Assembly (NCBI RefSeq): GCF_052044135.1
Contig: NZ_JBQDYF010000003.1
Coordinates: forward strand, 124,001-188,000
Length of the DNA stretch: 64,000 nucleotides
Direction of reading: 5' to 3'
DNA from: Salinisphaera sp052044135
GTDB lineage: Bacteria > Pseudomonadota > Gammaproteobacteria > Nevskiales > Salinisphaeraceae
The notes under the pieces are model-generated. The model made no database searches and had not been told where the DNA came from. It saw only the letters and a list, made by a program, of their open reading frames with translations. The position numbers were made by a program, and so were the translations under genes. Every line of letters starts with the position of its first letter. The first letter of the stretch is position 1. Positions 19,618 through 28,993 of the stretch are shown piece after piece.

Positions 19618-20235
19618 TCAGCGCTCGCGCTCGGGGAAGCCGTTGTCCATGAAGACATCGTCGACGGCAAGCTGGCCGGCGCGCGGGTGGGCGTCGGCCA
19701 GTGGTTTGCCGATGCATAACATCATGCAGATGCGATGATCCGGCGGTAGGTTGATCAAGTGTCCGACACGCTTGAAGTCGAAGCCGTCCATCGGGCACGA
19801 CTCATAGCCCATCGCCTTGGCCGCCAGCATGGCGGTCTGCGCGGCCATGCCGCAGGAGCGCATGCCTTCGTCGCGCTGCAACATGTCGTCGTCGCGATAG
19901 AAGTGCCGGATTTCGCGCACCATCGACTCCGAGACATGCGCGGGCGCGTTCACCCAATAGCGCTCGGGCGATTTATCCCAGCTTTTCAGATCCATGCAGA
20001 ACACGAGCAGCAGCGAGGCGTCGGTCACCTGCGACTGGCCCCAGGCGGCCTTGCGGATCTCGGTGCGCAGCGTACGGTCGCGCACGGCAACGAACCGCCA
20101 GTTCTGGATGTTGAAGGCGGTAGGCGACAGGATTACATGATCCATCAGTTCGCGGATTTCGGCCTCGCTCATCCGATGCGCGGGATCGAACTTGCGCACC
20201 GAGCGCCGCCGGCGGATCGCTTCGAGTACGTCCAA
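19618..20235 (-). CDS. Nitroreductase-family protein
   Basis: 205-aa FMN-dependent nitroreductase fold. It has RRSVRKFD at residues 10–17, LSPTAFNIQNWRFVAV, and C-terminal CIGKPL. It probably reduces a nitro compound or quinone; the substrate is unclear. The start is a TTG at 20235, only 2–3 nt from the end of the MITE, whose terminus provides an AGGAC-rich stretch that may act as Shine–Dalgarno. The original start may have been displaced by the insertion. Confidence 0.85.
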   Translation of the reverse strand: MDVLEAIRRRRSVRKFDPAHRMSEAEIRELMDHVILSPTAFNIQNWRFVAVRDRTLRTEIRKAAWGQSQVTDASLLLVFCMDLKSWDKSPERYWVNAPAHVSESMVREIRHFYRDDDMLQRDEGMRSCGMAAQTAMLAAKAMGYESCPMDGFDFKRVGHLINLPPDHRICMMLCIGKPLADAHPRAGQLAVDDVFMDNGFPERER

Positions 20236-20238
20236 TGC

Positions 20239-20531
20239 TAGTGTCCTGTCCTGGGTATTTTGTCGTATTCAGCGAGGCGGCGCGCGTTCGTGGCAAGGCG
20301 CGACGCGCCGGCCAGGGCATCCCCCTGGCCAAGCGGCGCAACGCCGTCCACGGGCGCGCGCCGCCTCGCCCCACACCCGATATTCCGAAGGGAACGCCTG
20401 TGCGCGCCCATCACTGCGTTGCGCTCCTTTGCCATAGGCACGCTATGGCCACGCTATGGCGCAGTCGCGCGCCTTGTGCTGGACCCGCACAGGCGTTCTG
20501 AATACGGCAAAATACCCAGGACAGGACACTA
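20239..20531. mobile_element. MITE with 33-bp terminal inverted repeats and TA flanks
   Basis: The left end (20240–20272) and the reverse complement of the right end (20498–20530) agree over 33 bp with one mismatch. Both ends are flanked by TA (20239–20240 and 20530–20531), the target duplication expected of IS630/Tc1-type transposition. The roughly 290-bp interior has GC-rich internal inverted repeats and no plausible gene. The right end overlaps the purB stop codon; the left end is 2–3 nt from the nitroreductase start. Confidence 0.85.
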
Positions 20532-21920
20532 TTCCTGACCGCCGTCGGCGGCACGCTGGGCCTGGCCCACCGCATTGCCGATGTAGTCCTGCGGGCGCAT
20601 GGCCTTGAGCCGGCGCTTGTCGTCGGCGGTGATCTCGAGACTGTCGATGAAGGCATGCATGGCCTCGGCATCGAGCTTCTTGCCGCGCGTGAGTGCCTTG
20701 AGCTTTTCGTACGCGCCGGAGATACCGCGGGCGCGCATGACGGTCTGGATGGCTTCGCCGAGCACGATCCAGTTGTCGTCGAGGTCGGCATCCAGGCGTC
20801 TGGCGTCGGCTTCGAGCTTGCCCAGGCCGCGCAGCAGCGCATCGTAGGACAGGGTGGAATGCGCCAGACCGACGCCGAGATTCCGCAATACGGTGGAATC
20901 GGTCAGGTCGCGTTGCCAGCGCGAGATCGGGAGTTTGGCCGCCAGATGATCCATGATCGCGTTGCCCAGGCCGAGATTGCCTTCGGCGTTCTCGAAATCG
21001 ATCGGGTTGACCTTGTGCGGCATGGTCGACGAGCCGACCTCGCCCTCGACCGTCGCCTGCCGGAAGTAGCCCAGCGAAATATAGCTCCAGATATCGCGCG
21101 AGAAATCCAGCAGGATCGTGTTCACGCGCATGACGGCATGGAAGAATTCGGCCACGTAGTCGTGCGGCTCGATCTGGGTGGTCGCCGGGCTGGTCGCTAG
21201 CCCCATGCCGGTGATGAAGCGTTCGGCAATGCCCGGCCAGTCGGCCTCCGGATAAGCCGCCAGATGCGCGTTGTAGTTGCCCACGGCCCCGTTCATCTTG
21301 CCCAGGATCTCGATAGCGGCCAGGGCGGCGCGTTGACGACGCAGGCGCTGGACGAACACGGCCATTTCCTTGCCCAACGTGGTCGGTGACGCCGACTGGC
21401 CGTGTGTGCGCGAGAGCATGGCGAAATCGGCATAGATATCCGCCATCGTGGCGATGGCCTCGATGACCTGATCCAGCCGCGGCAGCAGCACGTCGCTGCG
21501 GGCGTCGCGCAGCATCTGGGCATAGGCCAGATTGTTGATGTCCTCGGACGTGCACGCGAAGTGAATGAACTGGCTGACGTGGGCTATTTCGTCGAAGTGC
21601 TCGATCTTGTCGCGCAGGTAGTACTCGACGGCCTTCACGTCGTGATTCGTGGTGCGCTCGATGGTCTTGACCGCATCGGCCTCGCCTTCATCGAAGTCAT
21701 CGATCAGAGATTCGAGATAGTCATTGGCCGCCTGCGACATTTCGCCGATCTCGGGGATCGCCGGCTCGGCGGCCAGCGCCTGGAACCAGCGGATCTCGAC
21801 GATCAGCCGGTAACGAATCAACCCGTATTCGCTGCACATGGGGCGCAGGTCGGCGGTCTTGCCGCCGTAGCGGCCGTCGATCGGCGAAATCGCGGTCAGT
21901 GCGGTCAGTCGCGTCGGCAT
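20529..21920 (-). CDS. purB: Adenylosuccinate lyase
   Basis: Acts twice in purine synthesis: cleaves SAICAR to AICAR and adenylosuccinate to AMP. The 463-aa protein carries the fumarase/lyase signature SSTMPHKVNPIDFEN and TSEDINNLAYA. The ATG at 21920 (MPTRLTALTAISP) matches the family N-terminus. The TAG stop (20531–20529) lies in the terminal repeat of the MITE, so the last residues may have changed slightly at insertion. It is divergent from fumC. Confidence 0.96.
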   Translation of the reverse strand: MPTRLTALTAISPIDGRYGGKTADLRPMCSEYGLIRYRLIVEIRWFQALAAEPAIPEIGEMSQAANDYLESLIDDFDEGEADAVKTIERTTNHDVKAVEYYLRDKIEHFDEIAHVSQFIHFACTSEDINNLAYAQMLRDARSDVLLPRLDQVIEAIATMADIYADFAMLSRTHGQSASPTTLGKEMAVFVQRLRRQRAALAAIEILGKMNGAVGNYNAHLAAYPEADWPGIAERFITGMGLATSPATTQIEPHDYVAEFFHAVMRVNTILLDFSRDIWSYISLGYFRQATVEGEVGSSTMPHKVNPIDFENAEGNLGLGNAIMDHLAAKLPISRWQRDLTDSTVLRNLGVGLAHSTLSYDALLRGLGKLEADARRLDADLDDNWIVLGEAIQTVMRARGISGAYEKLKALTRGKKLDAEAMHAFIDSLEITADDKRRLKAMRPQDYIGNAVGQAQRAADGGQE

Positions 21921-21950
21921 ATGGGGAACATCCGTGAACGAAGGCGGTGA

Positions 21951-21967
21951 TAGAATCGCGGATTCTA
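21951..21967. promoter_or_regulatory. Perfect palindrome between purB and fumC
   Basis: TAGAATC and GATTCTA flank GCG in the 139-bp divergent intergenic region. Seven-base perfect arms suggest a dimeric-regulator operator; the regulator is unknown. Confidence 0.4.
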
Positions 21968-22059
21968 CCGAATACAAGGTGCCGGCGTCGCCAGCGGTCG
22001 CCGGCATCGCTTTTGTCGCCGGCCCCGGGCCGGGATACCGCGTCGAGAAGGAGTCCGCG

Positions 22060-23448
22060 ATGGCCGATCAGAACTACCGCATCGAAAAAGACAGCATGGG
22101 CGAACTGCGTGTGCCCAGGGACGCGTTGTGGGGCGCCCAGTCCCAGCGCGCGATCGAGAATTTCCCGATCTCCGATCTGCGCGCGCCGCGTGCCATGATC
22201 AACGCGCTCGGCCTGATCAAGGCCAGTGCGGCACAGGTCAACCGCGATCTCGGCCTGCTCGACGGCGATATCGCGGAAGCGATCATCGACGCCGGCAAGA
22301 AGGTTGCCGCCGGCGACTATGACGACCATTTTCCGGTCGATATCTTTCAGACCGGCTCGGGCACCTCGACCAACATGAACACCAACGAGGTGATCGCGCA
22401 TGTCGCCAGCCAGACGGCGGGCCAGACGGTGCACCCGAACGATCACGTCAACATGGGCCAGTCGTCCAACGACACCATCCCGACGTCGATCCAGGTCGCC
22501 TCGGTGGTCGAGTGCGAACGACATCTGCTGCCGGCGCTGCGGCATCTGCGCGATACGCTGCACACCAAGGGCGAGGAGCTGTCCACGGTGGTCAAGACCG
22601 GGCGTACGCACCTGATGGATGCCATGCCGGTGCGGTTCGACCAGGAACTCGGCGGCTGGGCCGCGCAGATCGATTCCAACATCGCCCGCGTGGAATCGGC
22701 GCTCACGCGCATGCGGCGCCTGGCCCAGGGCGGCACCGCCGTGGGTACCGGCATCAACGCGCATCCCGAGTTCGGCGAGCGGATCGCCCGGGCGATCAGC
22801 GAGGTCGCGCGCTGCCCGTTCTCGACCAGCGAGAATTACTTCGAGTGCCTGTCCTCGCAGGACAGCGCGGTCGAACTCTCCGGCCAGCTCAATACCATCG
22901 CGGTGTCGATCATGAAGATCGCCAACGATCTGCGCTGGATGAACTCCGGCCCGCTGGCCGGCCTCGGCGAGATCCAGCTGCCGGCGCTCCAGCCCGGCTC
23001 GTCGATCATGCCGGGCAAGGTGAACCCGGTGATCCCCGAGGCCGCTACCATGGTCGCCGCCCAGGTCATGGGCAACCACACCACTATCACGGTGTCCGGC
23101 CAGGCCGGTAATTTCCAGCTCAACGTCATGCTGCCGGTCGTGGCCTACAACCTGCTGCAGTCCATCGAGTTGCTGACCAACACCGCGCGTGTGCTGGCGG
23201 ACAAGGCGATCGCCGGTTTCACGGTCAACCAGGACAACCTCGACGATGCGTTGTCGAAGAACCCGATCCTGGTGACCGCGTTGAACTCGGTGATCGGTTA
23301 CGACAAGGGCGCGGCCATCGCCAAACAGGCGTACAAGGAAGGGCGTCCGGTCAAGGAGCTGGCCATGGAACAGACCGATCTGTCCGAAGCCGAACTCGAC
23401 CGGCTGCTCGACCCGGCCGGGCTCACCCAGGGCGGGATCAAGCAGTAA
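22060..23448 (+). CDS. fumC: Class II fumarate hydratase
   Basis: Iron-independent fumarase of the TCA cycle, converting fumarate to malate. It has 462 aa with the superfamily signature GSSIMPGKVNPV, and TGSGTSTNMNTNEV and GQSSNDTIPTS typical of FumC. The ATG at 22060 has a textbook AAGGAG at 22047–22052; the frame is open upstream but not homologous. An oxygen-stable fumarase fits an aerobic organism. Confidence 0.96.
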   Translation: MADQNYRIEKDSMGELRVPRDALWGAQSQRAIENFPISDLRAPRAMINALGLIKASAAQVNRDLGLLDGDIAEAIIDAGKKVAAGDYDDHFPVDIFQTGSGTSTNMNTNEVIAHVASQTAGQTVHPNDHVNMGQSSNDTIPTSIQVASVVECERHLLPALRHLRDTLHTKGEELSTVVKTGRTHLMDAMPVRFDQELGGWAAQIDSNIARVESALTRMRRLAQGGTAVGTGINAHPEFGERIARAISEVARCPFSTSENYFECLSSQDSAVELSGQLNTIAVSIMKIANDLRWMNSGPLAGLGEIQLPALQPGSSIMPGKVNPVIPEAATMVAAQVMGNHTTITVSGQAGNFQLNVMLPVVAYNLLQSIELLTNTARVLADKAIAGFTVNQDNLDDALSKNPILVTALNSVIGYDKGAAIAKQAYKEGRPVKELAMEQTDLSEAELDRLLDPAGLTQGGIKQ

Positions 23449-23533
23449 ACGCGCCAGCGTTCGCCGAGCCGGGCGGCACGATGCCCATGTCGTGCCGCCC
23501 GCGTTGTTTCATGACCTGAAAGACGGGCCGCGC

Positions 23534-23935
23534 ATGTCCCAAGATAAATCGAACCGGCCGGCGCCGGTGTTCTGGGCCCTCGTGCTGTTCTGGCTCAGCA
23601 TCGTGCTCGGACTGCTCAAGCTGGGGCGCGTACTGTCGTTGCCCGCCGGGCCGGGAGGGCACTCGTTCGCGGTGTTCACCTTCATCGCGATCTATTCGCT
23701 CATGGCCCTGGTGACCATCTATCTGACGATGGGCGCATCCTGGGCCCGCGGGGCGATGCTGATTCTGTTCATCATCGGCATCCTGCCCGCGTTGCCGCTG
23801 GTGTTCATGCACTTTGGCGCCATTCCGCTGGCGGCGACGCTGACGTGTGGCCAGACGGTGGCGCAGAGCGTCGGCCTGTATCTGGTGTTCCGCGAGCCGG
23901 CGGCCAGCTGGTTCGGCCGACCGATCGGCCGCTGA
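23534..23935 (+). CDS. Small four-helix membrane protein
   Basis: 133 aa, not recognised. A short polar N-terminus (MSQDKSNRPAP) precedes four hydrophobic segments at roughly residues 11–31, 46–68, 72–92 and 97–118. It follows fumC on the same strand after 85 bp. No catalytic motif is evident. Confidence 0.6.
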   Translation: MSQDKSNRPAPVFWALVLFWLSIVLGLLKLGRVLSLPAGPGGHSFAVFTFIAIYSLMALVTIYLTMGASWARGAMLILFIIGILPALPLVFMHFGAIPLAATLTCGQTVAQSVGLYLVFREPAASWFGRPIGR

Positions 23936-23985
23936 GATCGGATCGCGCCGCACGGGGCGCGCCGGTCAACGCGTGCCCTTGGCGG

Positions 23986-24444
23986 TCAATCGGCGTATTT
24001 CGACATGACGCTGGCAATCCCCGGCATGGCGGCAACCACTTCGCGCTGGGCGCGCCCGCGCAGCCGCTGATAGCCGGATTTGACCACCCGATTGTTCACC
24101 TCGGCCACCCGGCGATCACTGACCGCGAGGAGAGCGTCGGCCACCTGGCTCTGATGGGCCATCAGATAATCGCGGAAATGCGTGTCCGGGTCGGCCTGGG
24201 CGCGGACATAGAACGGTTCCAGTGCATCCACGAATTGTGGCAGCAGGGCGCGCATGGCACTGTCGATCAGATTCGGCTTGGCTTTCCGTACGATGTTGAA
24301 TCCGGTGCGCAGGGCCATGTTCTTCTTTTCGACCTCGCTGGCCACGAGTGCCTTGCTGTCCGCCAGAAGCTGCGGAAATACGGCATCGTCGAGAAGCTGC
24401 TGGGCCAGGGGACCCTTTTGTGTTTCGGACACGGCTGGAACCAT
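23986..24444 (-). CDS. Conserved protein, possibly DUF6918 family
   Basis: 152-aa soluble, largely helical protein. The layout (LLADSKALVASEVEKKNMALRT and then KPNLIDSAMRALLPQFVDAL) recalls small DUF6918-type proteins of unknown function; this assignment is tentative. It is convergent with the membrane protein gene at 23534. Confidence 0.55.
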   Translation of the reverse strand: MVPAVSETQKGPLAQQLLDDAVFPQLLADSKALVASEVEKKNMALRTGFNIVRKAKPNLIDSAMRALLPQFVDALEPFYVRAQADPDTHFRDYLMAHQSQVADALLAVSDRRVAEVNNRVVKSGYQRLRGRAQREVVAAMPGIASVMSKYAD

Positions 24445-24663
24445 TCGGTGCGGGATTGTGGCGGGAATGTTTCAGATTGGCCCGCAGCCGTCAATTCTGC
24501 GTGTTAAGCGGCCGTTTCGTATCTCGAAGCCCGACGGTGTGGGATAGGCGCGTCGGGCTGGTTCGCCTTGCCCCGTTTTCAACACCTCGATCGCCATCAC
24601 TCGCACGAATACCGGTCAATCTCGCTAAGATACGGGGTAGAGTGACTCGACGAAGCAGGTGGA

Positions 24664-25182
24664 ATGTTCACGATCGAGCCGGTTCAGGCACGACACCAGG
24701 CGGCGTTCCTTGAGGCAGCCCGGCGAAGTGTGGGTCTTCATCATCCCTGGATTTCGCCGCCTTGCACCGTGGCGGGTTTCCGCCAGCATCTAAGACGTTA
24801 CGAGGCGATCAACCAGGCCAGCTATGTGGCCGTCGCTGGCGATCATTCACTCATCGGCTGCGTGCATATCAACGAAATCGTGCACGGGGCGCTGCAGTCC
24901 GCCTTCCTCGCGTATTTCGTGTTCGAGCCCTATCAAGGGCGCGGGCTCATGTCGCAGGTGCTCGCCCGGGTGATCGACCTCGCCTTCGATCGCCATGGCC
25001 TGCATCGGGTCGAGGCGAATGTTCAGCCGGCCAATCGAGCGTCGAAGGCGCTTGTCGAACGCCTGGGTTTTCGGCTGGAAGGCTTTTCCCCGCGTTATCT
25101 CAAGATCGGCGGCGATTGGCGCGATCACGAACGCTATGCGCTGACCGTGGAGGAATGGACGGCGCGGCCCGGGGCGCGCTGA
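24664..25182 (+). CDS. RimJ/RimL-type GNAT acetyltransferase
   Basis: 172-aa N-acetyltransferase. The acetyl-CoA loop is YQGRGLMSQVLARVIDLAF and the C-terminal motif is RVEANVQPANRASKALVERLG, as in RimJ/RimL enzymes that acetylate N-terminal amino groups of ribosomal proteins or small molecules. The substrate is not known. It is followed at 41 bp by a small membrane protein gene on the same strand. Confidence 0.88.
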   Translation: MFTIEPVQARHQAAFLEAARRSVGLHHPWISPPCTVAGFRQHLRRYEAINQASYVAVAGDHSLIGCVHINEIVHGALQSAFLAYFVFEPYQGRGLMSQVLARVIDLAFDRHGLHRVEANVQPANRASKALVERLGFRLEGFSPRYLKIGGDWRDHERYALTVEEWTARPGAR

Positions 25183-25223
25183 GTGGCGCGTGTGGCCGGG
25201 ATAACAGCCAGCGGAGGTGTCCA

Positions 25224-25481
25224 ATGCTGCTGAATCTGTTGACCGTGGGCGCGGCCTGCGCGATGGGCGCGTTCCTGATCAGTCTGCGAATGGGGGATCG
25301 CGGCCGGATGCAGCGCTCGGGGGCGCTGTTCGTGGCGATGCTGGCGTTGCTGCTCGTCCGGCTCTATCCCCGATTCGAGATCGTGTTCGGGGCCATCGCC
25401 GTGGCCGCCGCGCTCGCTTATGCGATACCCGCGCTGCGGCATGCAGGCGCCCGGCGCCGCGACGATTCCGGCGATCGTTGA
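25224..25481 (+). CDS. Small hydrophobic membrane protein
   Basis: 85 aa with three hydrophobic segments (MLLNLLTVGAACAMGAFLI, ALFVAMLALLLVRL, IVFGAIAVAAALAYAIPAL) and a basic tail (HAGARRRDD). ATG at 25224 preceded by GCGGAGG. Not recognised; probably co-transcribed with the acetyltransferase. Confidence 0.55.
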   Translation: MLLNLLTVGAACAMGAFLISLRMGDRGRMQRSGALFVAMLALLLVRLYPRFEIVFGAIAVAAALAYAIPALRHAGARRRDDSGDR

Positions 25482-25496
25482 ACGGCGCCGAGCCAG

Positions 25497-25523
25497 GCAA
25501 ACCGGCCGTCGCGGCCGGTTTGC
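25497..25523. terminator. Convergent-gene hairpin
   Basis: GCAAACCGGCC and GGCCGGTTTGC form an 11-bp perfect stem with a 5-nt loop, between the small membrane protein gene and the convergent GST gene. T-tracts are poor, so it is probably a bidirectional or weak terminator. Confidence 0.6.
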
Positions 25524-25533
25524 CGTCTGTCGG

Positions 25534-26226
25534 TCAGCCGCGGGCGCTGTTCTGCGGGAACATGTGGCGCCGGGCCTCGTCGTCCATCTCGGTCTTGAAG
25601 GCATGCCGGGATTTCAACGCACGTGCGCGTTGCGCTGCGGGCCGGGCCTCGATTTCGTCGAGCAACCGCTTGATCCGCGGAAAGTCCGACCAGACGCCCT
25701 GGTTGTCGAGAATGAACGGCACGCGGCTGCCCCAGCCCCATAACGCCATGTCGACGATGCCGTAGGCCTCGCCCGCCATGTAGCGGCGATCGGCCAGGTG
25801 TTGCTCGATCAACCCCCAGTGCCGACGGGCCTCGAAGTCGTAGCGATTGATGGCGTAGTCGTTGCCTTCGGGCGCGAAATGCCGGAAGTGCACGCACTGG
25901 CCCGAGTACGGACCGATGCCCGTGGCGATGAACATCAGCCACGACAGCGCCTGGCCGCGCTCGACCGGATCTTCCGGCAAGCGGTATTGGCCGGTCTTGT
26001 CGACCAGGTACAGCAGGATCGCGGTGCTGTCGAACACGCGCGCGCCAGTGTCGGTATCGACCATCGCCGGTGTCTTGGCGTTCGGATTGATCTTCAGGAA
26101 TTCCGGGGCATGTTGCTCACCCTTGCGGGTGTCGACCGGTTTCAGCGCGTAGTCGAGGCCGCTTTCTTCCAGATAGAGTGCGACCTTCTCCGGGTTCGGT
26201 GAGGGGTGGTAATAGAATTCGATCAT
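25534..26226 (-). CDS. Glutathione S-transferase
   Basis: 230 aa with an N-terminal thioredoxin-like domain (FYYHPSPNPEKVALYLEES, INPNAKTPAMVD, DSTAILLYLVDKTG) and a C-terminal helical domain. The pattern fits the YfcG/YghU (Nu-class, Ure2-like) group, which often has disulfide-reductase activity with glutathione. Substrate unknown. Lies on the opposite strand to the preceding gene pair. Confidence 0.88.
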   Translation of the reverse strand: MIEFYYHPSPNPEKVALYLEESGLDYALKPVDTRKGEQHAPEFLKINPNAKTPAMVDTDTGARVFDSTAILLYLVDKTGQYRLPEDPVERGQALSWLMFIATGIGPYSGQCVHFRHFAPEGNDYAINRYDFEARRHWGLIEQHLADRRYMAGEAYGIVDMALWGWGSRVPFILDNQGVWSDFPRIKRLLDEIEARPAAQRARALKSRHAFKTEMDDEARRHMFPQNSARG

Positions 26227-26424
26227 GATGTATCGCGCTAGGAATGAACGGCCCGACTGTGTATCGCGGGCCGCGCCGACGCAAACATTCGCGCTTCCGA
26301 TACCCGGCTATGCGGCTTGCGCGCCGGTATCGCGGACCGGCTGTGGATAATTCGCGCCCTCGCGTGCTCGCCATCGGTGCTGTGGGCCGGCCCGCGCGCG
26401 TGGCGCAGGCCGGTGGATGGTCTG

Positions 26425-27996
26425 TCAATCGGCCAGTGTGATCGTGCCTGGCACGGCGGCGCGACGGTGTTCGGAGACCGCGAGTTCACGTCGCATGCTC
26501 TTCACCACGGCCACGCACATCAGAATCATGACCACCGAAAACGGCAGGCCGCCGACCAGCGAGGCGGTCTGCAGCGCCGACAGGCCGCCGGCGATGGCGA
26601 GCGCAATGCTGACGAGCCCCTGCAGCAGGACCCAGAACGCGCGGGTCGACACCGGGGGGCGCGTCATGCCGCCGGTGGACAGCACGGCGACCACGAACGC
26701 GCCCGAGTCCGCCGAGGTGACGAAGAAGGTCACGATGAGCACGATCGCCAGAATCGAGCTGAACGTGGCGAACGGCAGGCCGGCGAGGTAATCGAAGACG
26801 ACCTGTTGTGTCGCGACATCGCCGAGTCCGCCGGCGCCGAACATCTCGCGGTGCAGTGCGGCCCAGCCCATGGTGCCGAACCACAGGAAAATGCCCAGGG
26901 TCGGGATGCAGAGTACGCCGAGAGCGAATTCGCGCACCGTGCGCCCGCGCGAGATGCGCGCCAGAAAAGTGCCCACGAACGGGCCCCAGGCGATCCACCA
27001 GGCCCAGAAGAATACCGTCCAGTAGGACTGCCACTTGTCGCTGCCGGTGGAGAAATCGGTTTCGAAGCTCGTTTGCAGGATGTGCTGGAAGTAGTAACCG
27101 AACGAGGCGGTCAGCGCCTTGAGCAGGAACACGGTGGGGCCGAACACGAACACGAAGGCCAGCAGCACCGCGGCCAGCAGGATGTTGAGGTTCGACAGCC
27201 ACTTGATGCCGCGCGACAGGCCCGACAGCACGGAAACGCCGGCGGCCAGGCTGATCAGCGCGATGATGGTGATGCGCAGGTCGAGCGAGGAATGGGCGAT
27301 GCCGAGATACTGCAGGCCGGTATTGATCTGGATGACGCCGAGGCCGAGCGAGGTCGCCAGCCCGAACACGGTGCCGATGATGGCCACGATATCGATCAGG
27401 TCGCCGATCCAGCCGTGCACCCAGCGCCCCAGCAGGGGTTCCAGGCCCCAGCGGATCGCCAGCGGGCGGCCGTGACGATGGGTGGCGAAGCCGAGCGCCA
27501 GCCCGACGATGATATAGATCGCGAACGCGCCCGCGCCCCATTCCATCCAGGTCAGCTGGATCGCATAGCGGGCGGCGGCGACGGTGTCCGAGGTCATGTG
27601 CCGCGGCGCGTGGTGGAAGTGGGCCACGGGCTCGGCCGTGCCGTAGAAGATGACTCCGATGCCGATGCCGGCCGAGAACAGCATCGTGTACCAGGACAGG
27701 CGTGAGAACTCCGGGCGCGAGTCGTCCGGCCCGAGCCGGAGTGTGCCGAAGCGGCTGCAGCCCACCCAGATGCAGAAGCCGATGAAGCCGGCGCAGATGA
27801 AGATGTAGTACCAGCCGAAGTAATGGACGATATCGGCCAGCAGCACATTGAACACGCCCGACATGGTTTCGGGCCAGAGCATGGTCGCGGCGACCAGTGT
27901 GAGGATGAGCGTGACCACGGGGTAGAACACGCGCCCGGCCAGTTGCAGCGGGCCATGGCGTTGGACGACCGGCGTGGTCGGCATGAAATCGGACAA
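26425..27996 (-). CDS. BCCT-family betaine/choline/carnitine transporter
   Basis: Secondary transporter of quaternary ammonium osmolytes, inner membrane, about 12 helices in 523 aa. Family landmarks are SAGIGIGVIFYGTAEPVAHF in TM3, WYYIFICAGFIGFCIWVG, and FWAWWIAWGPFVGTFLARI with SRGRTVREF in TM8–9. The start used is a TTG at 27996 with AAGGAA upstream; an ATG at 27984 (MPTTPVVQRHG) is the alternative. It probably provides osmoprotection. Whether choline or betaine is the substrate cannot be decided by eye. Confidence 0.92.
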   Translation of the reverse strand: MSDFMPTTPVVQRHGPLQLAGRVFYPVVTLILTLVAATMLWPETMSGVFNVLLADIVHYFGWYYIFICAGFIGFCIWVGCSRFGTLRLGPDDSRPEFSRLSWYTMLFSAGIGIGVIFYGTAEPVAHFHHAPRHMTSDTVAAARYAIQLTWMEWGAGAFAIYIIVGLALGFATHRHGRPLAIRWGLEPLLGRWVHGWIGDLIDIVAIIGTVFGLATSLGLGVIQINTGLQYLGIAHSSLDLRITIIALISLAAGVSVLSGLSRGIKWLSNLNILLAAVLLAFVFVFGPTVFLLKALTASFGYYFQHILQTSFETDFSTGSDKWQSYWTVFFWAWWIAWGPFVGTFLARISRGRTVREFALGVLCIPTLGIFLWFGTMGWAALHREMFGAGGLGDVATQQVVFDYLAGLPFATFSSILAIVLIVTFFVTSADSGAFVVAVLSTGGMTRPPVSTRAFWVLLQGLVSIALAIAGGLSALQTASLVGGLPFSVVMILMCVAVVKSMRRELAVSEHRRAAVPGTITLAD

Positions 27997-28053
27997 GTCG
28001 GGTTCCTTGAAAGGGTTCGAGTGATTGAAGGGGCGACCGGCGCGATGCGCCGA

Positions 28054-28893
28054 TCAGTCGAGATGCGGCGCGATCAGCGCCTGGTAACCGCGTACGCGCT
28101 CGACATAGGCGACCACGCCGCCGCCGCGGGCATAACCGTGGGGCAGGTCGGTGTAGTAACGCGGCTCGGCCAGCAGCGGCAGCACCTGCTTGAGATCGGA
28201 CCATAGATGCGGGTTCTTGCCGAGCCGCCGCGCCAGCGTCTGCGCATCGCGCAGATGGCCCAGGCCCATGTTGTACGCAGCCAGTGCGAAATCGTTGCGA
28301 TCGGGCAGGGGGACCTTGCTCGAAACCCGGACACGCATTCGTGCCAGATAGTGAGCGCCGCCGCGCACGCTTGCCACGGCGGAGAGTCGGTGGGTCACGC
28401 CCACCGTCCGCGCTGTCGAAGGCGACAGCATCATCATGCCGGCAGCGCTGTGATGGGTCGCGCGCGGGTGCCATTTGGACTCGATGTAGGCGACCGCGGC
28501 GAGCAGCGAGGCCGGGAAGCCATAAGCCCGGCCGGCATTTGCGAACAGCTGGTTGTAGCGCGGCAGCGTCGTGTGCAGCCGCCGTCCGAGGTCCTGCCGC
28601 TGGCGCGGGCTCAGTCCCGGCCGCGGCGCATCGGCTCGCGGGCCGGGGGGAAGCGCTGCGATCTCGCGCAGCACGGCGGCCGGGCGGGATGAGGCCGACC
28701 ACGGGTCTACGAAGCGCGGCCAGGGGGTGTTTCCCGGTGCCAGAAGGTGCCCGACGCCGGGAAACAAGCCGTGCCCGAGCCGATCGAGACGTGCCGGCGC
28801 CGCCCCGGGTGCGGCGGCTGCCCCGATGCCGGAAAGACTCCCGGCGATCAGCAACGCACTCGCGGCCCGGGCCACGACACGAGGTGGCGTCAT
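28054..28893 (-). CDS. MltF-like lytic transglycosylase (SLT domain)
   Basis: Periplasmic murein-cleaving enzyme. The 279-aa product starts with a signal-like segment (MTPPRVVARAASALLIAGSL) and has a goose-lysozyme/SLT domain with catalytic glutamate in AAVAYIESKWHPRA, then SAAGMMMLSPSTA and AAYNMGLGHLRDA. The C-terminal domain resembles MltF, but the N-terminal solute-binding domain of MltF is missing. An ATG at 28920 is also possible. Confidence 0.88.
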   Translation of the reverse strand: MTPPRVVARAASALLIAGSLSGIGAAAAPGAAPARLDRLGHGLFPGVGHLLAPGNTPWPRFVDPWSASSRPAAVLREIAALPPGPRADAPRPGLSPRQRQDLGRRLHTTLPRYNQLFANAGRAYGFPASLLAAVAYIESKWHPRATHHSAAGMMMLSPSTARTVGVTHRLSAVASVRGGAHYLARMRVRVSSKVPLPDRNDFALAAYNMGLGHLRDAQTLARRLGKNPHLWSDLKQVLPLLAEPRYYTDLPHGYARGGGVVAYVERVRGYQALIAPHLD

Positions 28894-28993
28894 GGCAAGG
28901 CACGCAGTGTCATCATGCACTTCATGATAACAGACGACCGCGCGGCCTCCACCTGCGTTGCCGCCGGCCGGACGCTGTGGGAATATCCCGTCG

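Noticed and set aside
26486..28903. 805-codon minus-strand frame overlapping the BCCT and transglycosylase genes
   Set aside because: Runs in another frame through both real genes and is Arg/Pro/His-rich, as expected for a shifted frame of high-G+C coding DNA.
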